Assembly (NCBI RefSeq): GCF_002251945.1
Contig: NZ_NDHW01000189.1
Span: forward strand, 1-59,108
From: Pseudanabaena sp. SR411
Lineage (GTDB): Bacteria > Cyanobacteriota > Cyanobacteriia > Pseudanabaenales > Pseudanabaenaceae
DNA: 59,108 bases
Direction: 5' to 3'
The translations under genes were made by a program, and so were the position numbers. Positions 1 to 8,482 of this stretch are shown here, one piece after another; the stretch's first letter is position 1, and each line of letters opens with the position of its first letter. The notes below the pieces were generated by a model, which was given only the letters and a program-made list of their open reading frames with translations, did no database searches and had not been told where the DNA came from.

Positions 1-91
1 TCCATGTTGGTGGTTTCGTCTTCTTTTTTTTAGGTAACAGAGGTTCTATAATCTCCCACTCTTGATCGCTTAGGCTGCTGCTATATCCCAT
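1..91 (-). mobile_element. IS5-type transposase, N-terminal fragment cut by the window edge
   Basis: Reading the minus strand from the ATG at 89-91 gives about 30 residues beginning MGYSSSLSDQEWEIIEPLLP, the typical opening of IS5-group transposases with a DUF4096-like N-terminal helix domain. The frame stays open to the window edge, so the gene may be intact outside. Upstream bases 92-143 probably contain the element's end, but I could not define a terminal inverted repeat without the other end. Family call is from recognition of the N-terminus only. Confidence 0.75.
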
Positions 92-143
92 GTTTGACTC
101 CTTTTTCTACTCTTCCTAAGATACCAAATGGGTTCTATAGATA

Positions 144-180
144 GATATGATGGGCGGCGCTTCGCGCCTTCCATCATATC
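144..180. terminator. Triloop palindrome at the end of the GST gene
   Basis: Arms of 17 bases with one local mismatch flank a TTC loop at 161-163 (GGCGC-TTC-GCGCC at the tip). The stop codon of the minus-strand GST gene (174-176) lies inside the right arm. It probably ends GST transcription. Confidence 0.65.
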
Positions 181-878
181 CCAGATTTTAAATTTGCTGC
201 GGTTTGACCGAAGAGAATTTTCTTGCTTTCTTCTGTAATTGTTGGTTGACTAGCAAAGGGTTTTGCTTGCTCATAAGCACGAATCACGGCAGGACGCTCA
301 CGGATTCTTTCTAGCCATGCTTGCAGATTGGGAAAGTCTTCGAGGTTTTGTTGTTGATGCTTGTGCAGAAGTATCCAAGGATAGCAAGCCATATCGGCGA
401 TCGAGTACTCTCCAGCAATATATTCTTTTCCTTCTAGTTGACGATCTAGAACTCCATAAAGACGATTAGTCTCTTTGACATAGCGATCGATCGCATAGGA
501 AATCTTTTCAGGTGCATATTGAGAGAAGTGATGATTTTGTCCCGCCATTGGACCTAAGCCACTCATTTGCCAGAATAGCCATTCCATAACAACTGTGCGA
601 TCGCGCAAATTCGATGGTAAAAACTTGCCAGTTTTCTCAGCGAGATATTGCAAAATCGCTCCAGACTCAAATACAGATATGGCTGACCCAGAATCTAATG
701 GATGGCGATCAATAATGGCAGGCATTCGATTATTTGGCGCAATCTTGAGAAAGTCTGGCTGAAACTGCTCACCTACACGAATATCAATGGGATGAATTTC
801 ATACTCCATTTCCGATTCTTCTAAAAAGATCGTAATCTTATGACCGTTGGGTGTGGGCCAGTAATAGAGTTCAATCAT
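174..878 (-). CDS. Glutathione S-transferase family protein (YfcG/YghU-like)
   Basis: A 234-residue cytosolic thiol-transferase-fold protein. The N-terminal thioredoxin-like domain (about residues 1-85) has the opening IELYYWPTPNGHKITIFLEE and the cis-proline region NRMPAII, with an ES/S pair (about residues 70-73) that would hold the glutathione gamma-glutamyl group. The C-terminal half (about 95-210) is the all-helical GST domain. The motif around TPNG resembles the disulfide-bond oxidoreductase group YfcG/YghU rather than classical transferases, so glutathione-dependent disulfide reduction is the likeliest activity. It stands alone on the minus strand, between a transposase fragment and ribF. 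Substrate is unknown. Confidence 0.88.
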   Translation of the reverse strand: MIELYYWPTPNGHKITIFLEESEMEYEIHPIDIRVGEQFQPDFLKIAPNNRMPAIIDRHPLDSGSAISVFESGAILQYLAEKTGKFLPSNLRDRTVVMEWLFWQMSGLGPMAGQNHHFSQYAPEKISYAIDRYVKETNRLYGVLDRQLEGKEYIAGEYSIADMACYPWILLHKHQQQNLEDFPNLQAWLERIRERPAVIRAYEQAKPFASQPTITEESKKILFGQTAANLKSGI

Positions 879-960
879 AAATTTGAGCGCTTAGCTGAAT
901 TAGTTAAGATGCTTTTTTATTGTAACGTGGTGACATGGAACACCATTTCCCCAGTTGGAT

Positions 961-1017
961 ATAAAACCCAAAAGAGAGTTGCGGCGTTCCGCGCCGCAAC
1001 TCTCTTTTGGGTTTTAT
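961..1017. repeat. Palindrome, family A copy 1
   Basis: Arms of about 27 bases begin ATAAAACCCAAAAGAGAG and end with the complement. The tip GCGGCGTTCCGCGCCGC is the family GGCGGCGC core with one change that leaves a T-G closing pair. It lies between the start of the GST gene and the end of ribF and may terminate ribF (minus strand, stop at 1030). Confidence 0.75.
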
Positions 1018-1029
1018 ATTGGCTATAAC

Positions 1030-2031
1030 TTACGAATGAGCTGTAATAATATGGGCTAGTTTCTGTCGGCTTGAGCCAAGATAGTTTAACGCTGTCTGGC
1101 AATCAGCCTGAATCTGAGCTTTGAGGGCATCAAGGGAATCAAACTTCTTTTCAGGTCGAATAAATTTGATCAGGTTTACACTGAGATACTGATCATAAAG
1201 ATCACCTTGCCAATTAAATAAATGCACTTCAACCGATCGTCGATCACCATCTACAGTTGGACGCAATCCAACATTCATCACCCCTAATATTGGTGATTGT
1301 GTAGCTGCATCAGGATGATTGATCGTTGCTTGCACTGCGTACACCCCATCACGCGGCAAACACTTTTGTGTAGGCAGTTCTAAATTTGCCGTGGGGAAGC
1401 CTATCGTCCGACCTAAATGCTTGCCTTGCACGACTCTGCCAACAAGGTTATAAGGGCGACCGAGTAGTGAATTAGCTAAATCAATTTCGCCTTGGGCTAG
1501 GGCTGTACGAATATTTGAGCTACTGATTCGCACGGGAGGCTGTTCTCCATCTCCGAAACTCATCGTTTGCTCTGGAATAACCGTGAGGCGATCGCCCCAA
1601 ATGTTTTGTAAATCAGTGATATTACCTTGTCGTTTTTGTCCGAAGTGAAAATCAAAACCGACACTGATTAATTCGACTTGGAGAGAGTCAATTAAAATTT
1701 TCTGGATAAATTCGGCAGCCGTGAGTTTAGCAAGATCGGCATCGAAGGGCAGCAAAACTAATTGCTCCACACCAAGGGACTTGAGCAAAGCTACTTTCTC
1801 ATCAAAGGGGGCAAGTAGCGATCGCTGTCTTTGGCTAAAAAATTCTTGGGGATGCGGCGAAAAAGAAACGACGGTACTGGTTAAATTCGAGTAGCGATCG
1901 CGCAAAGATGTCGGCAAAATAGGCACAATCACATGCCGATGTCCCACATGTACGCCATCAAAGTTACCGAGGGCGATCGCAGTGGGACGAGAAATTTGGG
2001 TTGGGTCAAAAATTACTCTCACGCTTAACAT
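1030..2031 (-). CDS. ribF: Bifunctional riboflavin kinase / FAD synthetase
   Basis: A 333-residue protein that phosphorylates riboflavin to FMN and adenylates FMN to FAD. The N-terminal FAD synthetase domain (about 12-190) carries the nucleotidyltransferase signature ALGNFDGVHVGHRHVI and, later, VRISSSNIRTAL. The C-terminal riboflavin kinase domain (about 190-315) has GRVVQGKHLGRTIGFPTANL, where the PTAN motif binds nucleotide and metal, and the partner acidic residue in VEVHLFNW. Length is normal for bacterial RibF. It is divergent from pyk, with a 162-bp gap that holds a palindrome. No FMN riboswitch is visible. Confidence 0.95.
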   Translation of the reverse strand: MLSVRVIFDPTQISRPTAIALGNFDGVHVGHRHVIVPILPTSLRDRYSNLTSTVVSFSPHPQEFFSQRQRSLLAPFDEKVALLKSLGVEQLVLLPFDADLAKLTAAEFIQKILIDSLQVELISVGFDFHFGQKRQGNITDLQNIWGDRLTVIPEQTMSFGDGEQPPVRISSSNIRTALAQGEIDLANSLLGRPYNLVGRVVQGKHLGRTIGFPTANLELPTQKCLPRDGVYAVQATINHPDAATQSPILGVMNVGLRPTVDGDRRSVEVHLFNWQGDLYDQYLSVNLIKFIRPEKKFDSLDALKAQIQADCQTALNYLGSSRQKLAHIITAHS

Positions 2032-2046
2032 TTTGACACAATAGAA

Positions 2047-2091
2047 ACCAAAAAATAGAAGACGTGCGAAGCACGTCTTCTATTTTTTGGT
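2047..2091. repeat. Perfect triloop palindrome between divergent genes
   Basis: Two 21-base perfectly complementary arms surround a GAA loop (tip GTGC-GAA-GCAC). It lies between ribF (minus, starts 2031) and pyk (plus, starts 2194), so it is not at the 3' end of either gene and a terminator role is not obvious. Confidence 0.8.
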
Positions 2092-2193
2092 AATGGGTAC
2101 AGTTATGTCGCTCATGCCCCAGAGAGTGACACAACTATGAAGAATTGTCATGAGATTCTGGTATGTTTGAGGTTCGCCGTTAGCTGACAATCC

Positions 2194-3966
2194 ATGACCG
2201 TTAGAGAAACTTTTCGTCGCACAAAAATTGTTGCTACTATTGGACCCGCGACTAGTAGCCCCGATATGATTCGCCAGCTTATTGAAGCAGGCGCAAGTAC
2301 CTTTCGCCTCAACTTTTCCCACGGCACTCATGCTGACCACCATCGCAGCATTTGTAATATTCGCCAAGTGTCAAGCGAACTCAATCAACCTGTGGGCATT
2401 TTGCAGGATTTACAAGGGCCCAAAATTCGCCTTGGAGTATTTAAAGAAGGTCCAATTACCTTAAATAAAGGTGACAAGTTTACGCTCACCAGCCGTCAAG
2501 TTGACGGTAACTCGGAAATTAGTTGCATTACCTATGACACCCTTGCTGAGGAAGTACCAATCGGTGCAGTAATCATGCTAGATGACGGCAAAGTGGAGAT
2601 GGTCGTCGAAGCTGTAAATGTGGAATTAGGTGATCTTTATTGTCGCGTGGTCATTGGTGGCACGCTCTCTAACAATAAAGGGGTAAATTTTCCGAACGTG
2701 CATTTATTAGTCAGTGCGATGACCGATAAAGATCGCGAGGATTTACGCTTTGGATTGTCCGAAGGGGTGGATTGGGTAGCACTCAGCTTTGTCTGTACTC
2801 CTGAAGATGTGCTGGAAGTTAAAGACCTAATTGCCGCTTCAGGTCGCAAGGCTAGTGTTGTAGCCAAAATCGAGAAGCACGAAGCGATCGCCAACATGGA
2901 AGCGATTCTCTCGGTTTGCGATGGCGTAATGGTAGCGCGTGGTGATCTTGGCGTAGAAATTCCCGCAGAAGATGTACCGATCGCCCAAAAACAATTAATT
3001 AAAACCGCCAATCGCCTCGGCATTCCCGTAATTACAGCGACGCAAATGCTCGATAGCATGGTGAATAATCCGCGTGCAACTCGTGCGGAAATTTCTGACG
3101 TAGCCAACGCGATCATCGATGGAACCGATGCGGTGATGCTCTCTAACGAAACTGCGGTGGGTAAATATCCGATCTTGGCTGTGGAAACTATGGCAAGAAT
3201 CGCGGTTCGCATCGAAAGAGAACAAGATCTGAAAATGCAACCCCTTGAAAGTATGGGACGCGCTGTACCCAATGCGATCAGCCAAGCAGTGGGTAGAATT
3301 GCAATTCAACTAAATGCGGCAGCGATCGTTACCCTCACCAAAACAGGCTCTACCGCTCGTAATGTCAGCAAATTCCGTCCACCAATTCCGATTTTGGCAG
3401 TTACGCCCAATGTCCAAGTGGCAAGACGCTTACAAATGGTCTGGGGTGTACAGCCGATGGTCTTAATCTCCTTGCCATCAGCCAGACAAAACTTTGAAGC
3501 GGCGCTTAATCTTGCTCAAGAGATGAAATTGCTCTCTGCTGGCGACTTAGTGGTTATGTCCGCAGGTACTCTGCAAGATGTGGCGGGTTCTACCGATTTG
3601 ATCAAAGTCGAATTTGTCTCTTCAGTCGTTGGTAAAGGTTTAAGCATTGGCTCTGGCATAGTTCATGGTCGGGCTAGAGTTGCTTTCCATCACCTTGATG
3701 TCCGCGACTTTAACGAAGGCGAAATTCTGGTGATCGATCGCACCGATGCCGACTATATCGAAGTAATTCGCAAAGCCTCGGCAGTAATTACTGAAGAATC
3801 CAGCCTTGATTCCCATGCCGTGGTGATTGGTCGCAGGTTGGGTATCCCAATTTTAATTGGCGTACAAAATGCTACAGGCTTCATTCGTGACGGTGAACCG
3901 CTAAGCGTTAACTTTAGCAAAGGTATGATCTACTCTGGCTCACGATCAGAAGATCTAGCGTTTTAG
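2194..3966 (+). CDS. pyk: Pyruvate kinase with C-terminal PEP-utiliser swivelling domain
   Basis: A 590-residue glycolytic enzyme converting PEP and ADP to pyruvate and ATP. The catalytic barrel begins RRTKIVATIGPATSS near residue 8 and contains the signature VAKIEKHEAIANM (about 224-236), the metal-binding ARGDLGVEIP and the ATQMLDSM segment. The allosteric C-domain follows to about residue 470. The last roughly 110 residues form an extra phosphohistidine-type domain (ESSLDSHAVVIGRRLGIP), which is present in cyanobacterial and some Bacillus enzymes and accounts for the 590-residue length against about 470 in E. coli. The gene is single and ends just before a palindrome. Confidence 0.97.
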   Translation: MTVRETFRRTKIVATIGPATSSPDMIRQLIEAGASTFRLNFSHGTHADHHRSICNIRQVSSELNQPVGILQDLQGPKIRLGVFKEGPITLNKGDKFTLTSRQVDGNSEISCITYDTLAEEVPIGAVIMLDDGKVEMVVEAVNVELGDLYCRVVIGGTLSNNKGVNFPNVHLLVSAMTDKDREDLRFGLSEGVDWVALSFVCTPEDVLEVKDLIAASGRKASVVAKIEKHEAIANMEAILSVCDGVMVARGDLGVEIPAEDVPIAQKQLIKTANRLGIPVITATQMLDSMVNNPRATRAEISDVANAIIDGTDAVMLSNETAVGKYPILAVETMARIAVRIEREQDLKMQPLESMGRAVPNAISQAVGRIAIQLNAAAIVTLTKTGSTARNVSKFRPPIPILAVTPNVQVARRLQMVWGVQPMVLISLPSARQNFEAALNLAQEMKLLSAGDLVVMSAGTLQDVAGSTDLIKVEFVSSVVGKGLSIGSGIVHGRARVAFHHLDVRDFNEGEILVIDRTDADYIEVIRKASAVITEESSLDSHAVVIGRRLGIPILIGVQNATGFIRDGEPLSVNFSKGMIYSGSRSEDLAF

Positions 3967-3970
3967 CTAT

Positions 3971-4001
3971 ATTAAAGTTGATGCTTTGCATCAACTTTAA
4001 T
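3971..4001. terminator. Triloop hairpin after pyk
   Basis: Perfect 14-base arms around a TTT loop (GATGC-TTT-GCATC) followed by a T-rich run, 4 bases after the pyk stop codon. It lies in front of the next plus-strand gene, so it could terminate or attenuate read-through. Confidence 0.75.
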
Positions 4002-4016
4002 GTTTTTGAGTTAGTC

Positions 4017-5171
4017 ATGGAAAATTTTGCTTTTTACAATCCAGTCAAGATTTTATTTGGCAAAGGTCAAATTGCGAATATTGGTGGAGAAATCCCCTCT
4101 GATGCAAAAATCCTCATCACTTATGGTGGTGGTAGCATCAAAAGCAATGGAGTTTATGAGCAGGTAAAAGCAGCCCTAGCAGGTCGTAACTTTCTGGAAT
4201 TCGGTGGGATTGAAGCTAATCCACATCTAGAAACTCTGCTCAAAGCGGTGCAACTAATTCGCACCGAAGGGATTGATTTCTTGCTAGCGGTAGGCGGTGG
4301 CTCCGTCGTGGATGGTACAAAATTTATTGCTGCCGCCGTTCCCTTTGAAGGCGATCCTTGGGATATTTGTGCCAAACAAGCACCCGTAAAAGCGGCGATT
4401 CCCTTTGGGGCAGTATTGACCCTACCTGCCACAGGTTCTGAGATGAATACTGCTTCTGTGGTAACTAAGTGGGAAACTCAAGAGAAACTCTTCTTTTCTA
4501 GCCCATTGGTATTCCCTAAATTTTCAGTACTAGATCCTGAAACGACTTACTCTTTGCCTCTTCGTCAGGTCAGTAATGGAATTGTTGATGCCTATGTTCA
4601 TGTTATGGAACAGTATTTGACATACCCTGCTAATGCGCCATTACAGGATCGGATGGCGGAGTCTATCCTCAAAACCTTGATAGAAGAAGGTCCCAAAATC
4701 TTAGCCGATCTCCATAACTACGAAGCTCGCGCCAATGTGATGTGGTGTGCGACGATGGCTCTAAATGGACTGATCGGTGTGGGTGTGCCTCAAGACTGGG
4801 CAACACACATGATCGGACATGAGCTAACGGCTCTACATGGTATCGATCATGCTCAAACTTTGGCGATTGTGCTGCCGAACATGCTGACAGTTAGACGCGA
4901 TCGCAAGCGTCAGAAGCTCTTGCAATATGCCGATCGCGTTTGGGGTCTAGTCGAGGGTACAGAAGAATCACGCATTGATCAGGCGATCGGCAAAACTCGC
5001 GAATTTTTTGAAGCTGTCGGTGTTCTCACCTATCTATCAGACTATGGCGTAGGGCTAGATGTGATTCCCAAAATCATCGATCGCTTTGAGAAACGTGGTT
5101 TTGTCGCTTTAGGCGAAAATCAAGATGTTACGCCGAAAGTTGTCGAGAAAATTTTAGTGCTTTGTGCTTAA
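4017..5171 (+). CDS. Iron-containing (YqhD-type) NADPH-dependent alcohol dehydrogenase
   Basis: A 384-residue group III alcohol/aldehyde reductase when started at the ATG at 4017 (MENFAFYNPVKILFGKG). An upstream in-frame ATG at 3978 lies within the pyk hairpin and is less likely. The nucleotide-binding domain has LAVGGGSVVDGTKFIAAA (GGGS near residue 95). The metal site is formed by an Asp and three His in the segment DAYVHVMEQY, GHELTALHGIDHAQT. The sequence around LPATGSEMN is typical of YqhD/BdhA enzymes, which reduce a wide range of short aldehydes and may protect against reactive carbonyls. It follows pyk on the same strand but a hairpin separates them, so an operon is uncertain. Confidence 0.9.
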   Translation: MENFAFYNPVKILFGKGQIANIGGEIPSDAKILITYGGGSIKSNGVYEQVKAALAGRNFLEFGGIEANPHLETLLKAVQLIRTEGIDFLLAVGGGSVVDGTKFIAAAVPFEGDPWDICAKQAPVKAAIPFGAVLTLPATGSEMNTASVVTKWETQEKLFFSSPLVFPKFSVLDPETTYSLPLRQVSNGIVDAYVHVMEQYLTYPANAPLQDRMAESILKTLIEEGPKILADLHNYEARANVMWCATMALNGLIGVGVPQDWATHMIGHELTALHGIDHAQTLAIVLPNMLTVRRDRKRQKLLQYADRVWGLVEGTEESRIDQAIGKTREFFEAVGVLTYLSDYGVGLDVIPKIIDRFEKRGFVALGENQDVTPKVVEKILVLCA

Positions 5172-5229
5172 CTTCTTTCTATAGCTGCCGTCGATTGTGT
5201 TACAGCGCTTTGCGCTCAAACCCAAACCA

Positions 5230-5276
5230 AGAAAAATTTTGAAAGCGTTGCGAAGCAACGCTTTCAAAATTTTTCT
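5230..5276. terminator. Triloop palindrome after the alcohol dehydrogenase gene
   Basis: Perfect 22-base arms around a GAA loop (GTTGC-GAA-GCAAC). It is the first of three palindromes filling the 326-bp gap 5172-5497, in which I see no gene. Confidence 0.75.
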
Positions 5277-5315
5277 TGTGATTCGTTTGATCGGTAATTG
5301 CTTTAGGACAAAAGC

Positions 5316-5370
5316 AAAACCCAAGAAGAGAATGGCGGCGCTTCGCGCCGCCATTCTCTTCTTGGGTTTT
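5316..5370. repeat. Palindrome, family A copy 2
   Basis: Perfect 26-base arms beginning AAAACCCAAGAAGAGAATGG and a TTC loop at the tip GGCGC-TTC-GCGCC. The flank CTTTAGGACA on the left is a variant of the conserved family flank. Confidence 0.8.
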
Positions 5371-5437
5371 ATGTACTAATACAAGTGACAACTATACAAA
5401 GGTGCTGTAAAGCCTTACCTTTGTAGAAACCTGAAAC

Positions 5438-5478
5438 GCATTTGTGTGTGGGCGGCAAAGCCGCCCACACACAAATGC
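5438..5478. repeat. Triloop palindrome upstream of the phosphatase gene
   Basis: Perfect 19-base arms (GCATTTGTGTGTGGGCGGC and its complement) around an AAA loop. It ends 19 bases before the start of the phosphatase gene, so it would lie in that gene's leader if transcription starts upstream. Confidence 0.75.
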
Positions 5479-5497
5479 AGGATTATGGAATATAAAT

Positions 5498-5968
5498 ATG
5501 ACTAAAAAACTTCTATTTGTTTGCCTCGGAAATATTTGCCGATCGCCTGCGGCGGAAAATATTATGAATCATTTGATTGAGCAGGAAGGACTAGGCGATC
5601 ACTTTATCTGTGATTCGGCAGGGACTGGCGGCTGGCATGTGGGCGCACTACCTGATCGTCGTATGCGAGCAGCAGCCAAAGAACGTGGCTTAGATTTTGT
5701 TGGTTCAGCTAGACAGTTTGAGGCGATGGATTTGCGAGAATTTGATTTGATTCTGGCGATGGATAAAGATAACTATCGCAATATTCTCGCTCTCGATCCG
5801 CAGCGAAAATTTACTGACAAGGTAAAAATGATGTGTGACTACTGCGAAACTCACACGGATAAAGAAGTTCCTGATCCTTACTATGGCGGCGCAGATGGAT
5901 TTAATTATGTGATCGATCTCTTATTTGATGCCTGTGGTGGTCTACTCAAATCTTTAAAAAGTCATTAA
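5498..5968 (+). CDS. Low-molecular-weight protein-tyrosine phosphatase
   Basis: A 156-residue cytosolic phosphatase when started at the ATG at 5498; the longer frame back to 5444 runs through a palindrome and is unlikely to be translated. The catalytic CX5R loop is in LFVCLGNICRSPAAEN (Cys about residue 8, Arg about 14), and the general-acid aspartate lies in VPDPYYGG near residue 127. Both are intact, so it should hydrolyse phosphotyrosine. In bacteria such enzymes act on kinases for exopolysaccharide or on stress pathways; no partner kinase is in the window. It is followed 53 bases later by a Uma2 gene. Confidence 0.92.
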   Translation: MTKKLLFVCLGNICRSPAAENIMNHLIEQEGLGDHFICDSAGTGGWHVGALPDRRMRAAAKERGLDFVGSARQFEAMDLREFDLILAMDKDNYRNILALDPQRKFTDKVKMMCDYCETHTDKEVPDPYYGGADGFNYVIDLLFDACGGLLKSLKSH

Positions 5969-6021
5969 AATCTTGCAATGCTCTACTAACCCAAAATCAA
6001 CAACGAAAAGGAGCAAAATAT

Positions 6022-6612
6022 ATGTCTATTTCAGTTATAGAGGCAGCAAGCACATCAAACAAAAAAGTCTGGACAGATGCGGCTTTTATGTCTCTTCCTG
6101 ATGATGCATGTCATTATGAAATTGTGGACGGAGAACTAGTTGTAATGGGTAATTCAGGAGCATTGCATGGATATATTTCCATTGTCTTGAGTTCGGCTTT
6201 GTTTGCGGTTGTCTCCTCTCAAAAGCTAGGGGTACTATTTGATTCGAGTACAGCTTTTAAAATGAAAAATGGCAATAAACGCTCTCCCGATATTTCGTTC
6301 TTTGCCAAAGAACGCTTGCAAGGAATTTCAGAACTTCCCACGAGCTTTCTAGAAGGTGCGCCAGATTTGGCGATCGAAATCCTATCCCCTGGTAATACGG
6401 TTGAAGAAATTAACACCAAAATCTTAGAATATTTTGAAAATGGAACTCGGTTAGTTTGGGTTGTCAATCCGATCCAACATTACGTTCTAGTCTATCGATC
6501 CGCACAAGAACCCGATCACCTTCTGAAACGAGGCGATTTTCTAGATGGCGAGGATGTTATTAATGGGTTTACTTTTCCCGTCGCGGATCTATTTCAAAGC
6601 TTGTCCTTTTAG
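6022..6612 (+). CDS. Uma2 family (DUF820) putative endonuclease
   Basis: A 196-residue restriction-endonuclease-fold protein of the Uma2 group that is expanded in cyanobacteria. The PD-(D/E)XK core is visible as RSPDISFF (Asp), then PDLAIEILSPGNTVEEINTK, giving the D...E-x-x-type triad with the lysine in the IETK-like segment. A strong ribosome site AAAAGGAG lies 8 bases before the ATG at 6022. Biological role is unknown for the family. The final T of the reading frame plus the first two bases of an inserted 131-bp element supply its TAG stop codon. Confidence 0.9.
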   Translation: MSISVIEAASTSNKKVWTDAAFMSLPDDACHYEIVDGELVVMGNSGALHGYISIVLSSALFAVVSSQKLGVLFDSSTAFKMKNGNKRSPDISFFAKERLQGISELPTSFLEGAPDLAIEILSPGNTVEEINTKILEYFENGTRLVWVVNPIQHYVLVYRSAQEPDHLLKRGDFLDGEDVINGFTFPVADLFQSLSF

Positions 6613-6741
6613 AAACCATTTAAGAATTGTAGTTTTAGCCCCCCTAGCCCCCCAATTCTGGGGGGAACCAGATTTAAGTCCCCCAGAATTGGGGGATTTA
6701 GGGGGCTAGACACATAGAGCTTTAATTCTTAAATGGTTTCT
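6611..6741. mobile_element. 131-bp MITE-like element with 18-bp terminal inverted repeats
   Basis: The left end AGAAACCATTTAAGAATT (6611-6628) is exactly complementary to the right end AATTCTTAAATGGTTTCT (6724-6741). Inside are two arms of a G/C-run palindrome built from the sequence CCCCCAATTCTGGGGG, a type I recall from many cyanobacterial genomes. No coding capacity. The insertion point is the stop codon of the preceding Uma2 gene. Confidence 0.8.
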
Positions 6742-6767
6742 TAGCGAAAATCCTAAAACAAATAGAT

Positions 6768-7649
6768 TCAGTCTACATAAAATGGGCGATCGCGTTGAGT
6801 GTTAGCTAAAAAAGCTTCTAGTTCTTCCCATTGTTTGTTCTCAATTAAATTGATCACTGCTTGCAAAGATTGCTGATAAGTATGGAGCGATCGCAATACT
6901 GCTGATTGATTGTATTCTGCCATTAGTCTCCCTAGTTCAGGATTGCCGCCGCCAACGCGACTAGTATCACGAAATCCAGAACTTGCTAGATTTTGCGCTA
7001 ATTTTAAAACGCGATCATCACCTTCTTGCTGACAGGAGGCAATTAAACTTGCACTAATCATTACAGGTGCATGGCTAATCATCGCCACAGCGCGATCATG
7101 TTCTTCAGGACTACATTCATGGATGTTCATGCCCACTGCTTGCCATAGCGATCGCACTTTCGCCACTGCATCAAGATCATCGCTAGGCGTAACTACACAA
7201 GGACGATTTTGAAATAGATTACGTTCGGCGGCTGAGATACCTTGAAAGGCAGTGCCAGCCATCGGATGACTACCGACAAATCGCTGATTAAATTGCTGAC
7301 AGATTTTTGATGCAGGTTGCACGATCGCATCTTTGACCGAGCCAACATCCGTAAAGATGATATTAGCGGGCAACTTTGGCGCAATTAATGTAATTGTGGA
7401 CAGGATCGAAGCGATCGGTGTGCAGATGACGACGATATCTGTTTGAGCAAGAATGCGATCGGGAATATTTTCAATATCTATATCAGCGATATTTACGGCG
7501 GAAATCGCTTCTGCTTGTTTACAGGTTTCAGGATTGCGGCTAATACCCCACACATAATTTTGAGCTTGGTTATGATCTTGCGTTGAGGCGAGCAGATCTA
7601 AGCCTAGCGAACCACCGATTAGTCCTAATCCAACAATACCAATGTTCAT
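6768..7649 (-). CDS. tyrA: Prephenate/arogenate dehydrogenase
   Basis: A 293-residue enzyme of tyrosine synthesis that oxidatively decarboxylates arogenate (the usual substrate in cyanobacteria) or prephenate. The Rossmann motif GLGLIGGSLGLDLL starts near residue 6. The dehydrogenase core has VGSHPMAGT (catalytic His about residue 122) and the helical C-domain includes AMISHAPVMISASL and SSGFRDTSRVGGGNPELG. Length matches the stand-alone cyanobacterial form without chorismate mutase. It lies 50 bases downstream of rpmB on the same strand, with a palindrome between. Confidence 0.94.
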   Translation of the reverse strand: MNIGIVGLGLIGGSLGLDLLASTQDHNQAQNYVWGISRNPETCKQAEAISAVNIADIDIENIPDRILAQTDIVVICTPIASILSTITLIAPKLPANIIFTDVGSVKDAIVQPASKICQQFNQRFVGSHPMAGTAFQGISAAERNLFQNRPCVVTPSDDLDAVAKVRSLWQAVGMNIHECSPEEHDRAVAMISHAPVMISASLIASCQQEGDDRVLKLAQNLASSGFRDTSRVGGGNPELGRLMAEYNQSAVLRSLHTYQQSLQAVINLIENKQWEELEAFLANTQRDRPFYVD

Positions 7650-7659
7650 AAAATATATT

Positions 7660-7691
7660 TAGGGTAGCAAGTGCAAAGCACTTGCTACCCT
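7660..7691. terminator. Triloop hairpin between rpmB and tyrA
   Basis: Stem GGGTAGCAAGTGC with complement around an AAA loop. It is just downstream of rpmB (stop at 7699) and 10 bases before the tyrA start, so it can end rpmB transcripts. Confidence 0.7.
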
Positions 7692-7698
7692 ATTTGAG

Positions 7699-7935
7699 TT
7701 AGAACTTGCGGAGGTCAATACCTGCTTCCTTAGCAAATGCTGATAATCCTTTCTTTTGCAAAGTTTTGATGGCTTTGGTGGAAATTTGTAATTTTACAAA
7801 ACGCTTTCCTTCTTCCCACCAAATTCTTTTGTCTTGTAAGTTTACGTGTTGTAAGTGCTTATGACGCTTGTGTGAGAAAGAAATCGATACGGCATTATTG
7901 GCTTTTTTGCCTGTTAGTTGGCATACGCGACTCAT
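7699..7935 (-). CDS. rpmB: 50S ribosomal protein L28
   Basis: A 78-residue basic large-subunit protein beginning [20 protein letters not shown], which is the standard L28 opening, followed by [19 protein letters not shown]. Length is normal. L28 joins late in 50S assembly. Upstream 7936-8114 (179 bp) is the divergent promoter region shared with the cupin gene; I see no other gene in it. Confidence 0.97.
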   Translation of the reverse strand: MSRVCQLTGKKANNAVSISFSHKRHKHLQHVNLQDKRIWWEEGKRFVKLQISTKAIKTLQKKGLSAFAKEAGIDLRKF

Positions 7936-8114
7936 AGTACTAGTCTCCTATTTTTTCAGTCCAGCTAACCATAGTACAACCTCAAAGCATACTTAGGCAA
8001 TCCTAAAAAAATTTCGGCAAGGTGATTAGTTAGACAAACAGCAAGGATATTTAGTCAGAAAATTAAAGTCGCGAATAGATCGACTAATTTCTTGGTAGGA
8101 AAGTATAGATACAA

Positions 8115-8477
8115 ATGAGTAATAGCAGAATTTTCAACAGTGCCAAGTTTTTTCAAGAAACAGACGGAGAGCCTATTCGTTCAGTCGTTACAGAGTCTCC
8201 AGATACCGTCGTTGTAGCTTGGTATCTTAAGCCAAATCAGGAAATCGCCCCACATATGCATCCTCATGGGCAAGATACTTGGACTATTTTGCAGGGCAAA
8301 GGCAAATATTATGTAGATCAACAAGGTACAACTGAACCGATCGCCGCAGGAGATATTGTTATCGCACCCAAAGGCTTTGTTCACGGAGTATTAAACGATG
8401 GAGACGAATCATTAGTTTTTATCTCCACCGTTTCACCTGCTAGTGCAGGATATCAACCTGTATTGCTGGGAGCCTAG
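8115..8477 (+). CDS. Small cupin-domain protein
   Basis: A 120-residue single-domain cupin. Motif 1 is PHMHPHGQDTWTILQGKGKY (His 43, 45 region, with the Glu position replaced by Gln/Asp) and motif 2 is GDIVIAPKGFVHGVLN with the last metal-binding His. Such proteins bind a divalent metal and act as isomerases, dioxygenases or small-molecule sensors; no substrate can be inferred. It starts at ATG 8115 and the next gene begins 5 bases after its stop, suggesting co-transcription. Confidence 0.85.
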   Translation: MSNSRIFNSAKFFQETDGEPIRSVVTESPDTVVVAWYLKPNQEIAPHMHPHGQDTWTILQGKGKYYVDQQGTTEPIAAGDIVIAPKGFVHGVLNDGDESLVFISTVSPASAGYQPVLLGA

Positions 8478-8482
8478 AAATC

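Noticed and set aside
2032-2193. FMN riboswitch upstream of ribF.
   Set aside because: The 162-bp gap holds only a palindrome; the conserved RFN element (AGGGGCGGGG... type core) is not there.
2637-3309. Open frames antisense to pyk (2637-3272 and 2995-3309).
   Set aside because: They lie fully within pyk, with no recognisable domain and no ribosome site; shadow frames.
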